Below, piece by piece: positions 1-10,581 of a stretch of DNA of 64,000 nucleotides. The stretch is from Apostichopus japonicus (Eukaryota; Echinodermata; Holothuroidea; Aspidochirotida; Stichopodidae), in assembly GCF_037975245.1 (NCBI RefSeq), contig NC_092572.1, positions 27,015,989 to 27,079,988 on the forward strand, given 5' to 3'. A program made the position numbers and the translations under genes. The notes under the pieces were generated by a model. That model did not search any database. It had not been told where the DNA came from and saw nothing but the letters and a program-made list of their open reading frames with translations. Every line of letters starts with the position of its first letter. Position 1 is the stretch's first letter.

Positions 1-200
1 TTTAACGACATGTTGTTCTCAAGCATGTTCACAGAGGTTTAATTAACTGTTATATTCACAAGTAATTTGAAGTACTTGGGTATCAGAATATAAGAGCTGT
101 AGTTTTTCTCCATGTATGCTTCTAATTGGATGCAATGGATGAATCTGGGTTCTGTGTTTCGTGCAATTGAAGTTGATCCATGAATTTTATTATATCACAG

Positions 201-221
201 TCAGAGATGCTTCTTTCCGAC
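201..221 (+). CDS. Microexon A1, 21 nt, heptad x-RDASFR
   Basis: The acceptor is TTATTATATCACAG and the donor GTAAGTATAG. In the shared frame the first two bases complete a split codon, then RDASFR follows, and the last base C starts the next codon. The near-identical exon at 3100 is its counterpart in the 2.9-kb duplication. Confidence 0.7.
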
Positions 222-712
222 GTAAGTATAGTATTTTGTGAGTAGTACCAAGAAACTAATAAGATGACTTTATTTTTAGTGAATGTAGACCTGCATCAAA
301 ATTTTCTTGGATATCGATTTGTTTAGTCATTTGAAATTCTGGCAACTTGTTAAGAATTTTGGCAGAGATTGTACGATTCCATTGTGAATTTTAGACTGTT
401 ACAAGATAATCACAAAGGTGGGTTTTCTATTACATTCCGTAACAGGTAATTATATTGCTTTCTATATGGCATCAAATATCATACACAACTGGTTCATGTC
501 AGATGTTATTCTCCCTTGAACAACATTTGTTGCCATGCATGGTAACAGTGTTTCAATTAATTATCATTTTCACAAATTAAACAGTGCTTACGTATCAGAA
601 ACGAAAATCAGTAGTTCTCTTACATATATGCTTCCAATTGGATAAGATTGATGAATCCGATTTCTATGTTTCCTGCAATTGGAAGTGAATTTATTATTTT
701 TGTTAATTACAG

Positions 713-733
713 GCAGAGCTCATACTAACGCAT
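713..733 (+). CDS. Microexon A2, 21 nt, x-RAHTNA
   Basis: Acceptor TTGTTAATTACAG, donor GTAAGTATAG. It starts with GC instead of the usual TC, so the split codon after a C is Arg (CGC), the one array junction not giving a hydrophobic residue. It ends in T. Counterpart of the exon at 3614. Confidence 0.6.
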
Positions 734-1222
734 GTAAGTATAGTATTTTGTGAGTAGTCTTAATATACTAATAAGATGTCTTCAATTTAATTGATTGGAG
801 AGCTTCATCAATATTTCGTGGAGATCAATTTGTTCAGTCATTTAAAATTATGATAAGTTGAAAGGATGTTTGGTATAGACTGTACAATTCCATGGTATAT
901 GTTATACCGTAGCAAGATAATTAAAAACGTGAGTTCTGTATGACCCTCTATCACTGTAAATATCTTGCCTTTAAGAAGGCATCAAGTATCATATAAAGAT
1001 CTTCCATGTACGTCAGATGTTCTTACTCCCTTTAACGACATGTTGTTTTCAAGCAAAGTCACAAAGTTTTAATTAATTGTAATATTCACAAGTAATTTGA
1101 AGTACTTGACATCAGAATACAAGAGTTGTAGTTTTCTCCATGCATGCTTCTTAATGGATGCAATTGATGAATCTGGGTTCCTGAAATAGCAAGCCTTTTT
1201 TATGAATTTTGTTTACTTTCAG

Positions 1223-1243
1223 TTAAAGATGTTTCCTCTAAAC
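1223..1243 (+). CDS. Microexon A3, 21 nt, x-KDVSSK
   Basis: Strong acceptor TTTTGTTTACTTTCAG and donor GTAAGT. Joined to the preceding T-ending exon, its split codon is TTT (Phe), so the heptad reads FKDVSSK. Confidence 0.7.
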
Positions 1244-1675
1244 GTAAGTTAAATACTTTGTGACTAGTGCCAAGGTGCTTATAAGTTGTTATTTATTTCA
1301 AATGAATAGAGACCTTCATCAATGTCCATATTTTCGATATTTTGTCAATACATTCGTAATTTAACAGAATGGATGATGTCAATACCTCACTTCAGGTACT
1401 GTATTTTTTGTTGTTGTAAATCACGAAAGCATCACAAATCATTTACAGATCCGTCACCTCATATGCTATTTTTCTTCACAACATGTTGTCGTCATGCATG
1501 GTTAAAAGTTTTAATGAATTGGAATACTCCCAAGTAATGTGAACTACTTGGGTATCAAAATAGAAGAGTTGTAGGTCATCTTAATGTATGCTTCAATTGG
1601 ATGCATTTGATGAATCTGAGTTCTGTGCTCCCTGAAATAACGATTATTTTTTGTATTACCTTGGTCTTCTTTCAG

Positions 1676-1696
1676 TCGAAGCTGTTTCCTCTAAAC
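1676..1696 (+). CDS. Microexon A4, 21 nt, x-EAVSSK
   Basis: Acceptor TTGGTCTTCTTTCAG, donor GTAAGT. Split codon C+TC is Leu, giving LEAVSSK; Asp at position 3 of the common type is replaced by Ala. Confidence 0.7.
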
Positions 1697-2135
1697 GTAA
1701 GTTAAGAACTTCGTGATCAGTGCCAAGAAACTAATAAGTTGTTTTTTTTATTTTAAATGTATAGGGACCTACATCAATGTTCAGATCATTTTCAATTTTT
1801 GCGTCAATGGAAGCAACATAATGGATCATGTCAATACGTCACTTCAGTAGAAAGCGTCTGTATTTTTTTTATCATTTGTAAATCAAGAAGACATCAAGAA
1901 TCATATACAGATCCGTCACCTCATATGATATTTTTCTTTATCACATGCTATTTTCATGCATGGTAACAGAGTTTTAATTGGAATATTCACAAGTAATGTA
2001 AACTACTTGGGTAACAGAATAGAAGAGCTGAGGTTCCGATTCATATATGCTTCAATTGGATGCATTTGATGAATTTGAGATCTGTGTTTCCTGACATAAC
2101 CAGTCTTTTTATTGATTAACTTTGTCTTCTTTCAG

Positions 2136-2156
2136 TCGAAGATGTTTCATCTAAAC
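2136..2156 (+). CDS. Microexon A5, 21 nt, x-EDVSSK
   Basis: Acceptor TTTGTCTTCTTTCAG, donor GTAAGT. It reads LEDVSSK after a C-ending exon and differs from the common exon only by a synonymous TCA for TCC. Confidence 0.7.
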
Positions 2157-2602
2157 GTAAGTTAAATACTTCGTAACTAGTGCCAAGGAACTAATAAGGT
2201 GTCTTTTATTTTAAAAGAATAGGGACCCTCATCAATGTTAAGATTTTTGAAATTTTTGCGTCAATGCATTCGGAAGCGACATGATGGATCATGTCAGTAC
2301 GGCACTTCAGTAGAAAGTGTCTTTATTTTTTTATCATTTGTAAATCAAGAAGACATCAAGAATCATATACAGATCCGTCACCTCATACGATATTTTTCTT
2401 GATCACATGTAATTCTCAAGCATGGTCACAGAGTTTTTTATGAATTGAAATATTTACAAGTAACATGAACTACTTGGATTTCAGAATAGAAGATTTATGG
2501 TTCCTCTCCATATATGCTTCTAATTGGATGCATTTGATAATTCTGAGTTCTGTGTTTCCTGAAATAGCCAGTCTTTTTTTAATAAATTTTGTTTACTTTC
2601 AG

Positions 2603-2623
2603 TCGAAGATGTTTCCTCTAAAC
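2603..2623 (+). CDS. Microexon A6, 21 nt, x-EDVSSK
   Basis: Acceptor TTTTGTTTACTTTCAG, donor GTAAGT. This is the commonest exon sequence, repeated exactly at 8608, 8984 and 9443. Confidence 0.75.
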
Positions 2624-3099
2624 GTAAGTTTAATACTTCGTGACTAGTGTCAAGAAACTAATCAGGCGTCTTTATTTGAAATGAATAAAGACCTTCATCG
2701 ACATTGTCTTGGATAGCAATTTGTTCAATCGTTTTTTTTGGGTAGCTAGAGACTACAATTCTATGATGTATGCTATATTGTTTTAAGAAAATCACAAATA
2801 TTAAGTTTGTATTTCACTTCATAACTGTTAAATATGTTGCCTTCGATGAGGCGTAACACACTACATATAGATCGTTCATCTCAGATGTAATTTCTCTCCT
2901 AAACAACATGCTGTTCTCATGCATGGTATTGCTATTGCAATTACTTGTAATATTCACTAATAACGCAAAGTGCTTTTGTATCAGAAAAGACAAGTTGTAG
3001 TTTCTATCACGTTATGCTTCCAATTGGATGCAATTGATGAATCTGGGTTCCGGGTTTCGTGCAATTGAAAGTTTATTCATGATTTTTATTTGATCACAG

Positions 3100-3120
3100 T
3101 CAGAGATGCTTCTTTCCGAC
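3100..3120 (+). CDS. Microexon A7, 21 nt, x-RDASFR
   Basis: Acceptor TTTTTATTTGATCACAG, donor GTAAGTATAG. Same sequence as the exon at 201. Confidence 0.7.
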
Positions 3121-3613
3121 GTAAGTATAGTATTTCGTGAGTAGTATCAAGAACTAATAAGATGACTTAATTTTTAGTGAATGTAGACCTGCATCAATAT
3201 TTTCTTGGATATCGATTTGTTTAGTCATTTGAAATTCTGACAACTTATTACGATTTTGGCAGAGACTGTACGATTCCACTGTGTATGTTAGACTGTAAAA
3301 AGATAATCACAAAGGTGGGTTTTCTATTGAACTCCGTAACAGGAAATTATTTTTCCTTCTATATGGCATCAAATATCATACACAACTGGTTCATGTCAGA
3401 TGTTATTCTCCCTTGAACAACATTTTTATCCCATGCATGGTGACAGTGTTGCAATTAATTGTCATATACACAAATTATACATAGTGCTTACGTATCAGAA
3501 ACGAAAATCAGTAGTTTTCTTACATATATGCTTCCAATTGGACACAATTGATGAATCCGATTTCTATGTTTCCTGCAATTGGAAGTGTATTCATAATTTT
3601 TATTTAATTACAG

Positions 3614-3634
3614 TCAGAGTTCATTCTTACGCAT
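3614..3634 (+). CDS. Microexon A8, 21 nt, x-RVHSYA
   Basis: Acceptor TTTTTATTTAATTACAG, donor GTAAGTATAG. It ends in T, so the next split codon becomes TTC (Phe). Position 4 is His. Confidence 0.7.
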
Positions 3635-4137
3635 GTAAGTATAGTGTTTTGTAAGTAGTCGCAAGAAACCAATAAGATGTCTTCAATTTAATTGATTGGA
3701 GAGCTTCATCAATATTTCGTGGAGATCAATTTGTTCAGTCATTAAAAATTATGATAAATTGAGAGGATGTTTGGTATAAACTGTACAATTCCATGGTATA
3801 TGTTATACCGTAGCAAGATGATTAAAAACGTGAGTTCTGTATTACCCTCTATCACTGTAAATATATTGCCTTTAAGAAGTCATCTGGTATCATATAAAGA
3901 TCTTCCATGTACGTCCGATGTTCCTTTTCCCTTTAACAACATATTGTTCTTATGCATGGTAACACAGGTTTAATTAACTGTTAATATTCACAAGTAATGT
4001 GAAGTACTTGGGTATCAGAAAAGAAGAGCTGTAGTTTTTCTCCATGTATGCTTCTATATGGATGCAATTGATGAATCTGAGTTCTGTGTTCCTGAAATAG
4101 AAAGTCTTTTTTTTTAATGAATTTTGTTTACTTTCAG

Positions 4138-4158
4138 TCGAAGATATTTCCTCTAAAG
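4138..4158 (+). CDS. Microexon A9, 21 nt, x-EDISSK
   Basis: Acceptor TTTTGTTTACTTTCAG; donor GTAAGT after a terminal G. Reads FEDISSK after the T-ending exon at 3614. Its final G makes the next split codon GTC (Val). Confidence 0.7.
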
Positions 4159-4596
4159 GTAAGTTAAGAACTTCATGACTAGTGCCTAGAAACTTATACG
4201 TTTTAATTTATTTTAAATAAATAGAGACCTTCATCAATGTTAACATTTCAATATTTCGTCAACACATTTGGAAACAACAAAATGAATCATGTCAATACGG
4301 CCCTTCAGGTGAAAGTGTATTTTTTATATAAATATTTGTAACCAAGAAGACATCAAGAATCATATACAGATCCGTAACCTCAGATAATATTATCATTTAT
4401 CACATATTTTTCTCATGCATGGTAGCAGACTTTTAATGAATTTGAATATTCACAAGTAATGTGAACCACTTGGGTATCAGATATAAGAGCTGCAGTTCCT
4501 CATCATATATGATTCGATTTGATGCATTTGATGAATCTGAGTTCTATGTCTCCTGAAATTGCCATTTTTTTTTAATTAATTTTTGTTTACTTTCAG

Positions 4597-4617
4597 TCCG
4601 AGATGTTTCCTCCCAAC
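4597..4617 (+). CDS. Microexon A10, 21 nt, x-RDVSSQ
   Basis: Acceptor TTTTTGTTTACTTTCAG, donor GTAAGT. After the G-ending exon it reads VRDVSSQ. Confidence 0.7.
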
Positions 4618-5072
4618 GTAAGTTAAGTAATTTGTGACTAGCCCCAAGAATGTAATCAGATGTTTCTTTTTTGAATGAATACAGCCCTTCATCAATGTTC
4701 AGATTTTCAATTTTTCGTCAATGCATTTGAAAGCAACAGAATGGATCAGTCAATTCGGCACTTCTAGTGAAAGTGTCTTTGTTCTTTTAATCATTTGAAA
4801 TCGAGAAGACATCAAGTATCATATATAGACCCCCCATGTACGTTATGTTGTCTTTCTCCCTTTAACAACATGTTGTTCTCATGCATGGTAACATAGGTTT
4901 GATTTATTGCAATATTCACAAGTAATGTGAAGTACTTGGGTATCAGAAAATAAGAGCTGTAGTTCATCTTTCATATATGCTTCTATTGGATGCATTCGAT
5001 AATCTGAGGCTTGTGTTTCCTGAAAAATAGCAGGCCTTTTTTTATATTTTATATATTTTAATTTACTTTCAG

Positions 5073-5093
5073 TCGACGATATTTCCTCTAACC
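5073..5093 (+). CDS. Microexon A11, 21 nt, x-DDISSN
   Basis: Acceptor TTTTAATTTACTTTCAG, donor GTAAGT. Reads LDDISSN. Confidence 0.7.
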
Positions 5094-5583
5094 GTAAGTT
5101 TATTACTTCGTTACTAGTGCAAAGAAACTTATCAGATGGCTTTATTGTAAATGAATAAAGACCTTCATCAACATTTTCTTGGATATTAATTTGTTCAGTC
5201 ATTCGAATTTCTTACAATTTTAACGGACATTTGGGTAACTATTCTATGATGTATGCTATACTGTGTTAAGATTATCACAAATGTAGGTTTTTTATTTCAC
5301 TCCATAACTGTTAAATATTTTGCCTTCGATGAGGCATAAAGTATCGTATGCAGATCGTTTATATCAGATGTTTTTTCTTTCTTTCTTTAACAACATGTTG
5401 TTTTCATGCATGGTCACAGTGTTGTAATTCATTGTAATATTCACTGTTAACGCAAAATGCTTTCGTATCAGAAAATAACAGCTGTAGTTTCTTCCATATA
5501 TGGTTCCAATTGGATGCAATTGATAAACTGGGTTCTGCATTTCGTGCAATTGAAGTTTATTCATGAATTTTATTTGGTCACAG

Positions 5584-5604
5584 TCAGAGATGTTTCTTCC
5601 CAAC
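5584..5604 (+). CDS. Microexon A12, 21 nt, x-RDVSSQ
   Basis: Acceptor TTTTATTTGGTCACAG, donor GTAAGTATAG. Reads LRDVSSQ, bridging the two main exon types. Confidence 0.7.
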
Positions 5605-6015
5605 GTAAGTATAGAATTTTGTGAGTAGTACCAAAAAACTACTTAGATGGCTTTATTGTAAATAAATAAAGACCTGCATCAACAATTTCTTGGATATCAA
5701 TTTTATCGAAATTCTTATAATTTTAAGGGGATTTTTGGGTAGCTAGCGATTGCAATTCCATGATGTATGCTATACTGTTACAAGATAATCACAAATGTGG
5801 GTTTCGTATTTCACTCCATAACTGTAAATTATTTTGTCTTTGAGAATTCATCAAATATCATACACTGATCGTCCATGTCAGATGTGATTTCTCCATTTAA
5901 CAACATTTTTATCCCATGCATGGTAACAGTGTTGCAATTAATTGTCATATTCACAAATGATACATAGTGCTCGTGTATCAGAAAAGAGAGCTGTATTTGT
6001 ATTATATATATGCTT

Positions 6016-6140
6016 CCAATTGGATGCAATTGATGAATTGCATCAATTGTTTTGATGAATGCATCAATTGCATCAATTGCATCAAATGCATCAATTGCAT
6101 CATTTGATGAATTGCATCAATTGCATCAATTGTTTATCAA
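6016..6140. repeat. GCATCAATT short tandem and inverted repeat
   Basis: About 110 bp of repeated GCATCAATT and its reverse complement, which can fold back on itself. It is an expansion of the GATGCAATTGATGAA block found once in every other unit, and lies in the intron just before the exon at 6197. Confidence 0.85.
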
Positions 6141-6196
6141 TTGTTCTGTGTTTCCTGCAATGGAAAATGTATATATAATTTTTGTTTGATTTACAG

Positions 6197-6217
6197 TCCA
6201 AATAGCTTCTTACCCAC
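6197..6217 (+). CDS. Microexon A13, 21 nt, x-QIASYP
   Basis: Acceptor TTTTTGTTTGATTTACAG, donor GTAAGTATAG. Reads LQIASYP. In phase 0 it contains TAG, which excludes that frame for the array. A GCATCAATT expansion lies just upstream. Confidence 0.7.
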
Positions 6218-6715
6218 GTAAGTATAGTATTTTGTGTCTAGTACTAAACTACTAATAAGATGTTGTTATTTTAAGTGATTTAGACATGTATATATTGGTT
6301 TTAGACATCAATTTGTTTAGTCGCTTGAAGTTCTAAGGATTTAAACTAATTTTGTGGTAGCTAGAGACTGTATAATTTCATTGTTTATGCTTCACTTTTA
6401 CAAACTATTCACTTTGGAAGTTCTGCATTACAATCCTTAACTTGTAAATATTTTGCCCTTTAAGAAGTCATGAAGTATCTTATAGAGATCCTTTACCTCA
6501 GGTGTTATGTCTCCATTTAACGACACGTTGTCCTAATGAATTGTCACAGTGTTGCAATTAATTGTAATATTTACTGATAACGCGATGTGATTGTGTTTCT
6601 TTAAGAAAATATGTAGTTTTCTTCCATATATGCTTCCGATTAGATGCAATTGATGATTCTGAGTTCTGTGTTACCTGCATTTGAAAGTTTATTTATGAAT
6701 TTTATTTGATCGCAG

Positions 6716-6736
6716 TCAGAGATGTTTCTTACCAAC
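6716..6736 (+). CDS. Microexon A14, 21 nt, x-RDVSYQ
   Basis: Acceptor TTTTATTTGATCGCAG, donor GTAAGTATAG. Reads LRDVSYQ. Confidence 0.7.
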
Positions 6737-7229
6737 GTAAGTATAGAATTTTGTGAGTAGTACAAAGAACTAATAAGATGACTTTATTTCAAGTGAATGT
6801 AGACCTGCATCAATATTTTCTTAGATATCGATTTGCTTACTCATTTGAAATTTTGAAAACTCTAAATTTTGATGGAGATTGTACAATTCCATTGTGTATG
6901 CTATACTGTTACAAGATAATTACAAAAGTGGGTTTCGTATTTCGCTCCATAACTGTAAATTATTTTGTCTTCGAGAATTCATCAAATATCATACACTGAT
7001 CGTCCATGTCAGATGTGATTTCTCCATTGAACAACATTTTTATCCCATGCATGGTAACAGTGTTGCAATTAATTGTCATATTCACAAATAATACATAGTG
7101 CTTGTGTATCAGAAAAGAAAAGCTGTATTTGTATTATATATATATGCTTCTTATTGGATGCAATTGATGAACCTGAGTTCTGTGTTTCCTGCAATTGAAA
7201 ATGTTTATATAATTTTTGTTTGATTACCG

Positions 7230-7250
7230 TCCTAATAGCTTCTTACCCAC
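7230..7250 (+). pseudogene. Microexon A15, splice-dead copy of A13
   Basis: Duplicate of the exon at 6197 by the 1.03-kb two-unit duplication. The acceptor has changed from AG to CG (TTTGATTACCG) and the donor is GTAACT instead of GTAAGT. The frame is still open (x-LIASYP), so splicing rather than coding was lost first. Skipping it keeps the frame. Confidence 0.65.
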
Positions 7251-7733
7251 GTAACTATAGTATTTTGTGTCTAGTACCAAACTACTAGTAAGATGTTTTT
7301 ATTTTAAGTGATTTTAGACATGTTTATATTGGTTTTAGTCATTTGAAGTTTTAAGGATTTAAACCAATTTTTTTGGTAGCTAGAGACTGTATAATTTCAT
7401 TGTTTATGCTTCACTTTTACAAACTATTCATTTTGGAAGTTCTGCATTACAATCCTTAACTTGTAAATATTTTGCCCTTTAAGAAATCATGAAGTATCTT
7501 ATAGAGATCCTTTACCTCAGGTGTTATATCTCCGTTAACAACAAGTTGTTATAATGAATTGTCACAGTGTTGCAATTAATTGTTATATTTACTGATAACG
7601 CGATGTGATTGTGTTTCTTTAAGAAAATATGTAGTTTTCTTCCATATATGCTTCCGATTAGATGCAATTGATGATTCTGAGTTCTGTGTTACCTGCATTT
7701 GAAAGTTTATTCATGAATTTTATTTAATTACAG

Positions 7734-7754
7734 TTAGAGGTGTTCGTTTCGTAC
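7734..7754 (+). CDS. Microexon A16, 21 nt, x-RGVRFV
   Basis: Acceptor TTTTATTTAATTACAG, donor GTAAGTATAG. Reads LRGVRFV, the most diverged intact heptad; the split codon is CTT (Leu). Confidence 0.65.
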
Positions 7755-7986
7755 GTAAGTATAGTATTTTGTGAGTTATCTCAAGAAGCTTATCAGATGT
7801 CTTTTTTCTTAATGATTAGAGACCTGTGTAAATATTTTCTTGGATATCCATTTGGACAGTCATTTGAAATAGTGATAACTTAAAGGGAATTTCTAGCTGA
7901 GACTCTAAAAATCCATTGCATATATTTAAACTGTTACAAAAAATTACATTACGAGTTCTATAATACAATCCATAAATAAGTATTTA

Positions 7987-8247
7987 GACTAAAAGAAGTT
8001 GATTGCTTAATTGATTTCTTAGAAATTTATTGACTGCTTAGCAAAATAATGTAATATTTTTTGTATATCCAAACCAAAAATCCACCCCTTTAGCATTAAT
8101 TAGTACAAAAAGATTGGACTAAAAGAAGTTGATTGCTTAATTGATTTGTTAGAAAATTATTGACTGCCTAGCAAAATAGTGGAATATTTGTTGTATCTCC
8201 AGACCAAAAATCTACCCTTTAGCATGCATTAGTACAAAAAGATTAGA
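7987..8247. repeat. 130-bp tandem duplication inside an array A intron
   Basis: Two copies (7987-8116 and 8117-8247) both begin GACTAAAAGAAGTTGATTGC and run to a TAGTACAAAAAGATT end, with a few differences. This accounts for the long spacing between the exons at 7734 and 8608. Confidence 0.85.
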
Positions 8248-8607
8248 AGTGTCAGATTTTTCAACATTTCGTCAATATATTTTGAAACAACACAATGGAT
8301 GATGTCAATACGGCACCTCAGGCGAAAGTGTCCTTGATTTGTTATCATATTTAAATCAAGAAGACATGAAGAATCATATACAGATCCGTCACCTCAGTTG
8401 ATATTTTTCTTTTAGCTCACGTGTTGTTCGCATACATGGTTACAGTTTTCATTTATTGTAACATTCACAAGTCATGTGAACTACTTGGATATAACAATAG
8501 AAGTGCAGAAGTTTCCATAACTGCTTCTAATATGGATGCATTTGATGAGTTTATTCTATGTTTTTTCCTATAATAGCAAGTTTTTTATGAATTTTGTTTC
8601 CTTTCAG

Positions 8608-8628
8608 TCGAAGATGTTTCCTCTAAAC
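8608..8628 (+). CDS. Microexon A17, 21 nt, x-EDVSSK
   Basis: Acceptor TTTTGTTTCCTTTCAG, donor GTAAGT. Common LEDVSSK type. The unit is longer than usual because a 130-bp tandem duplication lies upstream. Confidence 0.75.
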
Positions 8629-8983
8629 GTAAGTTAAATACTTCGTGAGGAGTGCCATGAAACTAATAAAGGGTCCTTTATTGTAAATAAATAGAGTCTC
8701 TCATCGTATTACGATTTTCAACATTTCGTAAATAGTCATATATAAGTATCATATACAAATCCGTTATCTCTGATGATATTTTTCTTTAGCACATGTTGCT
8801 CTCATACATGGAAACATAGTTTTAATTAATTGGAATATTCACAAGTGATGTGAACCACTTGGGTATCAGAATAAAAGAGCTGCAGTTCCATTCCATATAT
8901 GCTTCTATTTGGAAGCATTTGAAACGTTTGAGTTCTGTGTTAAAATAGCCAGTTTTTTTTAAATAAATTTTGTTTACTTTCAG

Positions 8984-9004
8984 TCGAAGATGTTTCCTCT
9001 AAAC
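8984..9004 (+). CDS. Microexon A18, 21 nt, x-EDVSSK
   Basis: Acceptor TTTTGTTTACTTTCAG, donor GTAAGT. Common LEDVSSK type. Confidence 0.75.
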
Positions 9005-9442
9005 GTAAGTAAAGTACTTCGTGACTAGTGCCAAGAAACCAATCAGTTGTCTTTATAGTAAATGAATACAGAACTTCATCAATGTTCTGATTTTTCATCA
9101 ATGCATTTATAAGCAACGGAATATTTAATGGCTATACGGTACTTTAGGTAAAAGTGTCTTTGTTTTTAATCATTTGTACATCAAGAAGACATCAATTATG
9201 ATATAGAGATCCGTCACCTCAGATGATATTTTTCTTTTTTTTTGATCACATGTTGTTCTCAAGCATTGTAACTGAGTTTTATTGAATTGGAATATTCACA
9301 AGTAATGTGAAGTACTTGGGTATCAGAATAGAAGAGCTGTAATTTATCTACATATATGCTTCTAATTGGATGAATTTGATGAATCCGAGTTTTGTGTTTC
9401 CTAAAATAGCAAGTCTTTTCTATTAATTTTGTTTACTTTTAG

Positions 9443-9463
9443 TCGAAGATGTTTCCTCTAAAC
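9443..9463 (+). CDS. Microexon A19, 21 nt, x-EDVSSK
   Basis: Acceptor TTTTGTTTACTTTTAG (TAG rather than CAG), donor GTAAGT. Common LEDVSSK type. Confidence 0.72.
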
Positions 9464-9917
9464 GTAAGTTTAATACTTCGTGACTAGTGTCAAGAAACTA
9501 ATCAGACGTCTTTTTTTTAAATAAACAAAGACCTTCATCAACATTTTCTTGGATATTAATTTGTTTTTTACAATTCTTATAATTTTAACGGAACTTTGGG
9601 TAGCAAGAGACTGCAATTCCATGATGTATGCTATACTGCTTCAAGATAATCACGAATGTGAATCTTGTATTACACTCCATAATTGCTCAATATTTTGCCT
9701 TCAATGAGGCATAAAATATCATATTAAGTTCGTCCATGTTAGATGTTACTTCTTTCTTAAACAACATGTTGTTTCCATGTATGGTCACAGTGATGCAATT
9801 AATTGTAATATTCACTAATAACGAAAAGTGCTTTTGCTTTTAGCGGATGTAATTAATGAATCTGAGTTCTGTTTTTCATGCTATTGATGGTTTATTTATG
9901 AATTTGTTTAATTACAG

Positions 9918-9938
9918 TCAGAGATGGTTCTTTCAAAC
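9918..9938 (+). CDS. Microexon A20, 21 nt, x-RDGSFK
   Basis: Acceptor TTTGTTTAATTACAG, donor GTAAGT. Reads LRDGSFK; Gly at position 4 breaks the usual hydrophobic residue. Last exon before the transposon insertion. Confidence 0.68.
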
Positions 9939-10211
9939 GTAAGTTTATAATTCTTTTAAATGAATTTAGACCTGTATTAATATCTTCCTAGATATTTGTT
10001 TGCTCAGAAGTTTAAATTCTGATCATTTCAAAGAATTTGGCTACTAGAGGCTGTTCTATATAATGATATATTCTTTTCTCTCACAAGCTACACAAAATTG
10101 GAGTTCTGTATTACATTCTTTTAACCTGTAAATATTTTGACTTCAATAAGGTATGAAGAGTAATACACATGTCCGTCACCTCAGGTGTTATTTCGCCCTT
10201 TAATCACATAT

Positions 10212-10240
10212 GGGTCTGTTCACGTTAAAGCGCCCAAATT
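10212..10240 (+). repeat. Left terminal inverted repeat
   Basis: Starts GGGTCTGTTCACGTTAAAGC and pairs with 19513-19545 in inverse orientation. Confidence 0.85.
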
Positions 10241-10581
10241 AGCATAAATGGCATTTGGAGCATTGTGACAAAATAATTAGAGATTCTAGAGATACAAATA
10301 TTATCCCCATGGATAGAGTCCACCTAGCTGTACCTACCATACCATAGACAATTTCCTGAGATATGCATATGGTATGCTATACTCCCAGAAATGCCGAAAT
10401 GTGGACGGAAAATGTTGCCATTTTCAAACTGCACAATTTGTACTTTGATCTATTCTCAACTCCAAAAGAGGATTACTCCAAATTTTGTCATGATTGAACT
10501 TTGTGGCTATAGGTTCCCTCTCATAAATATTTCAGAAAATTTCATCGATGAATTTGCGAATTATTGCGAATCTGGACCAGT

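Larger units (their letters stand above)
1..10207 (+). repeat. Tandem array A, part 1: about 20 units of 450-520 bp, each holding one 21-nt microexon
   Basis: Each unit carries the same landmarks in order. First comes an ACAACATGTTGTT/CATGCATGG block, then a TCACAAGTAATGTGAAGTACTTGG block. A GGATGCAATTGATGAATCTG block, a pyrimidine-rich tract ending in AG, the 21-nt exon and GTAAGT follow, then a TAGTGCCAAGAAACTAATAAG block. Exon length is constant while intron length drifts. Longer-range duplications are visible: exons at 201, 713, 1223, 1676 and 2136 recur in order at 3100, 3614, 4138, 4597 and 5073 (offset about 2.9 kb). The pair at 6197/6716 recurs at 7230/7734 (offset about 1.03 kb). Growth by unequal exchange between units is the likely cause. 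Confidence 0.9.

Noticed and set aside
3400-3654. 84-codon ORF running through a microexon and its introns
   Set aside because: It crosses both splice sites and uses intron sequence; a chance opening in repeat DNA.
1-10207. CRISPR-like or satellite explanation for the regular repeats of array A
   Set aside because: Units are about 0.5 kb with eukaryotic splice signals, and the only length-constant part is the 21-nt exon; not a CRISPR array and not a simple satellite.
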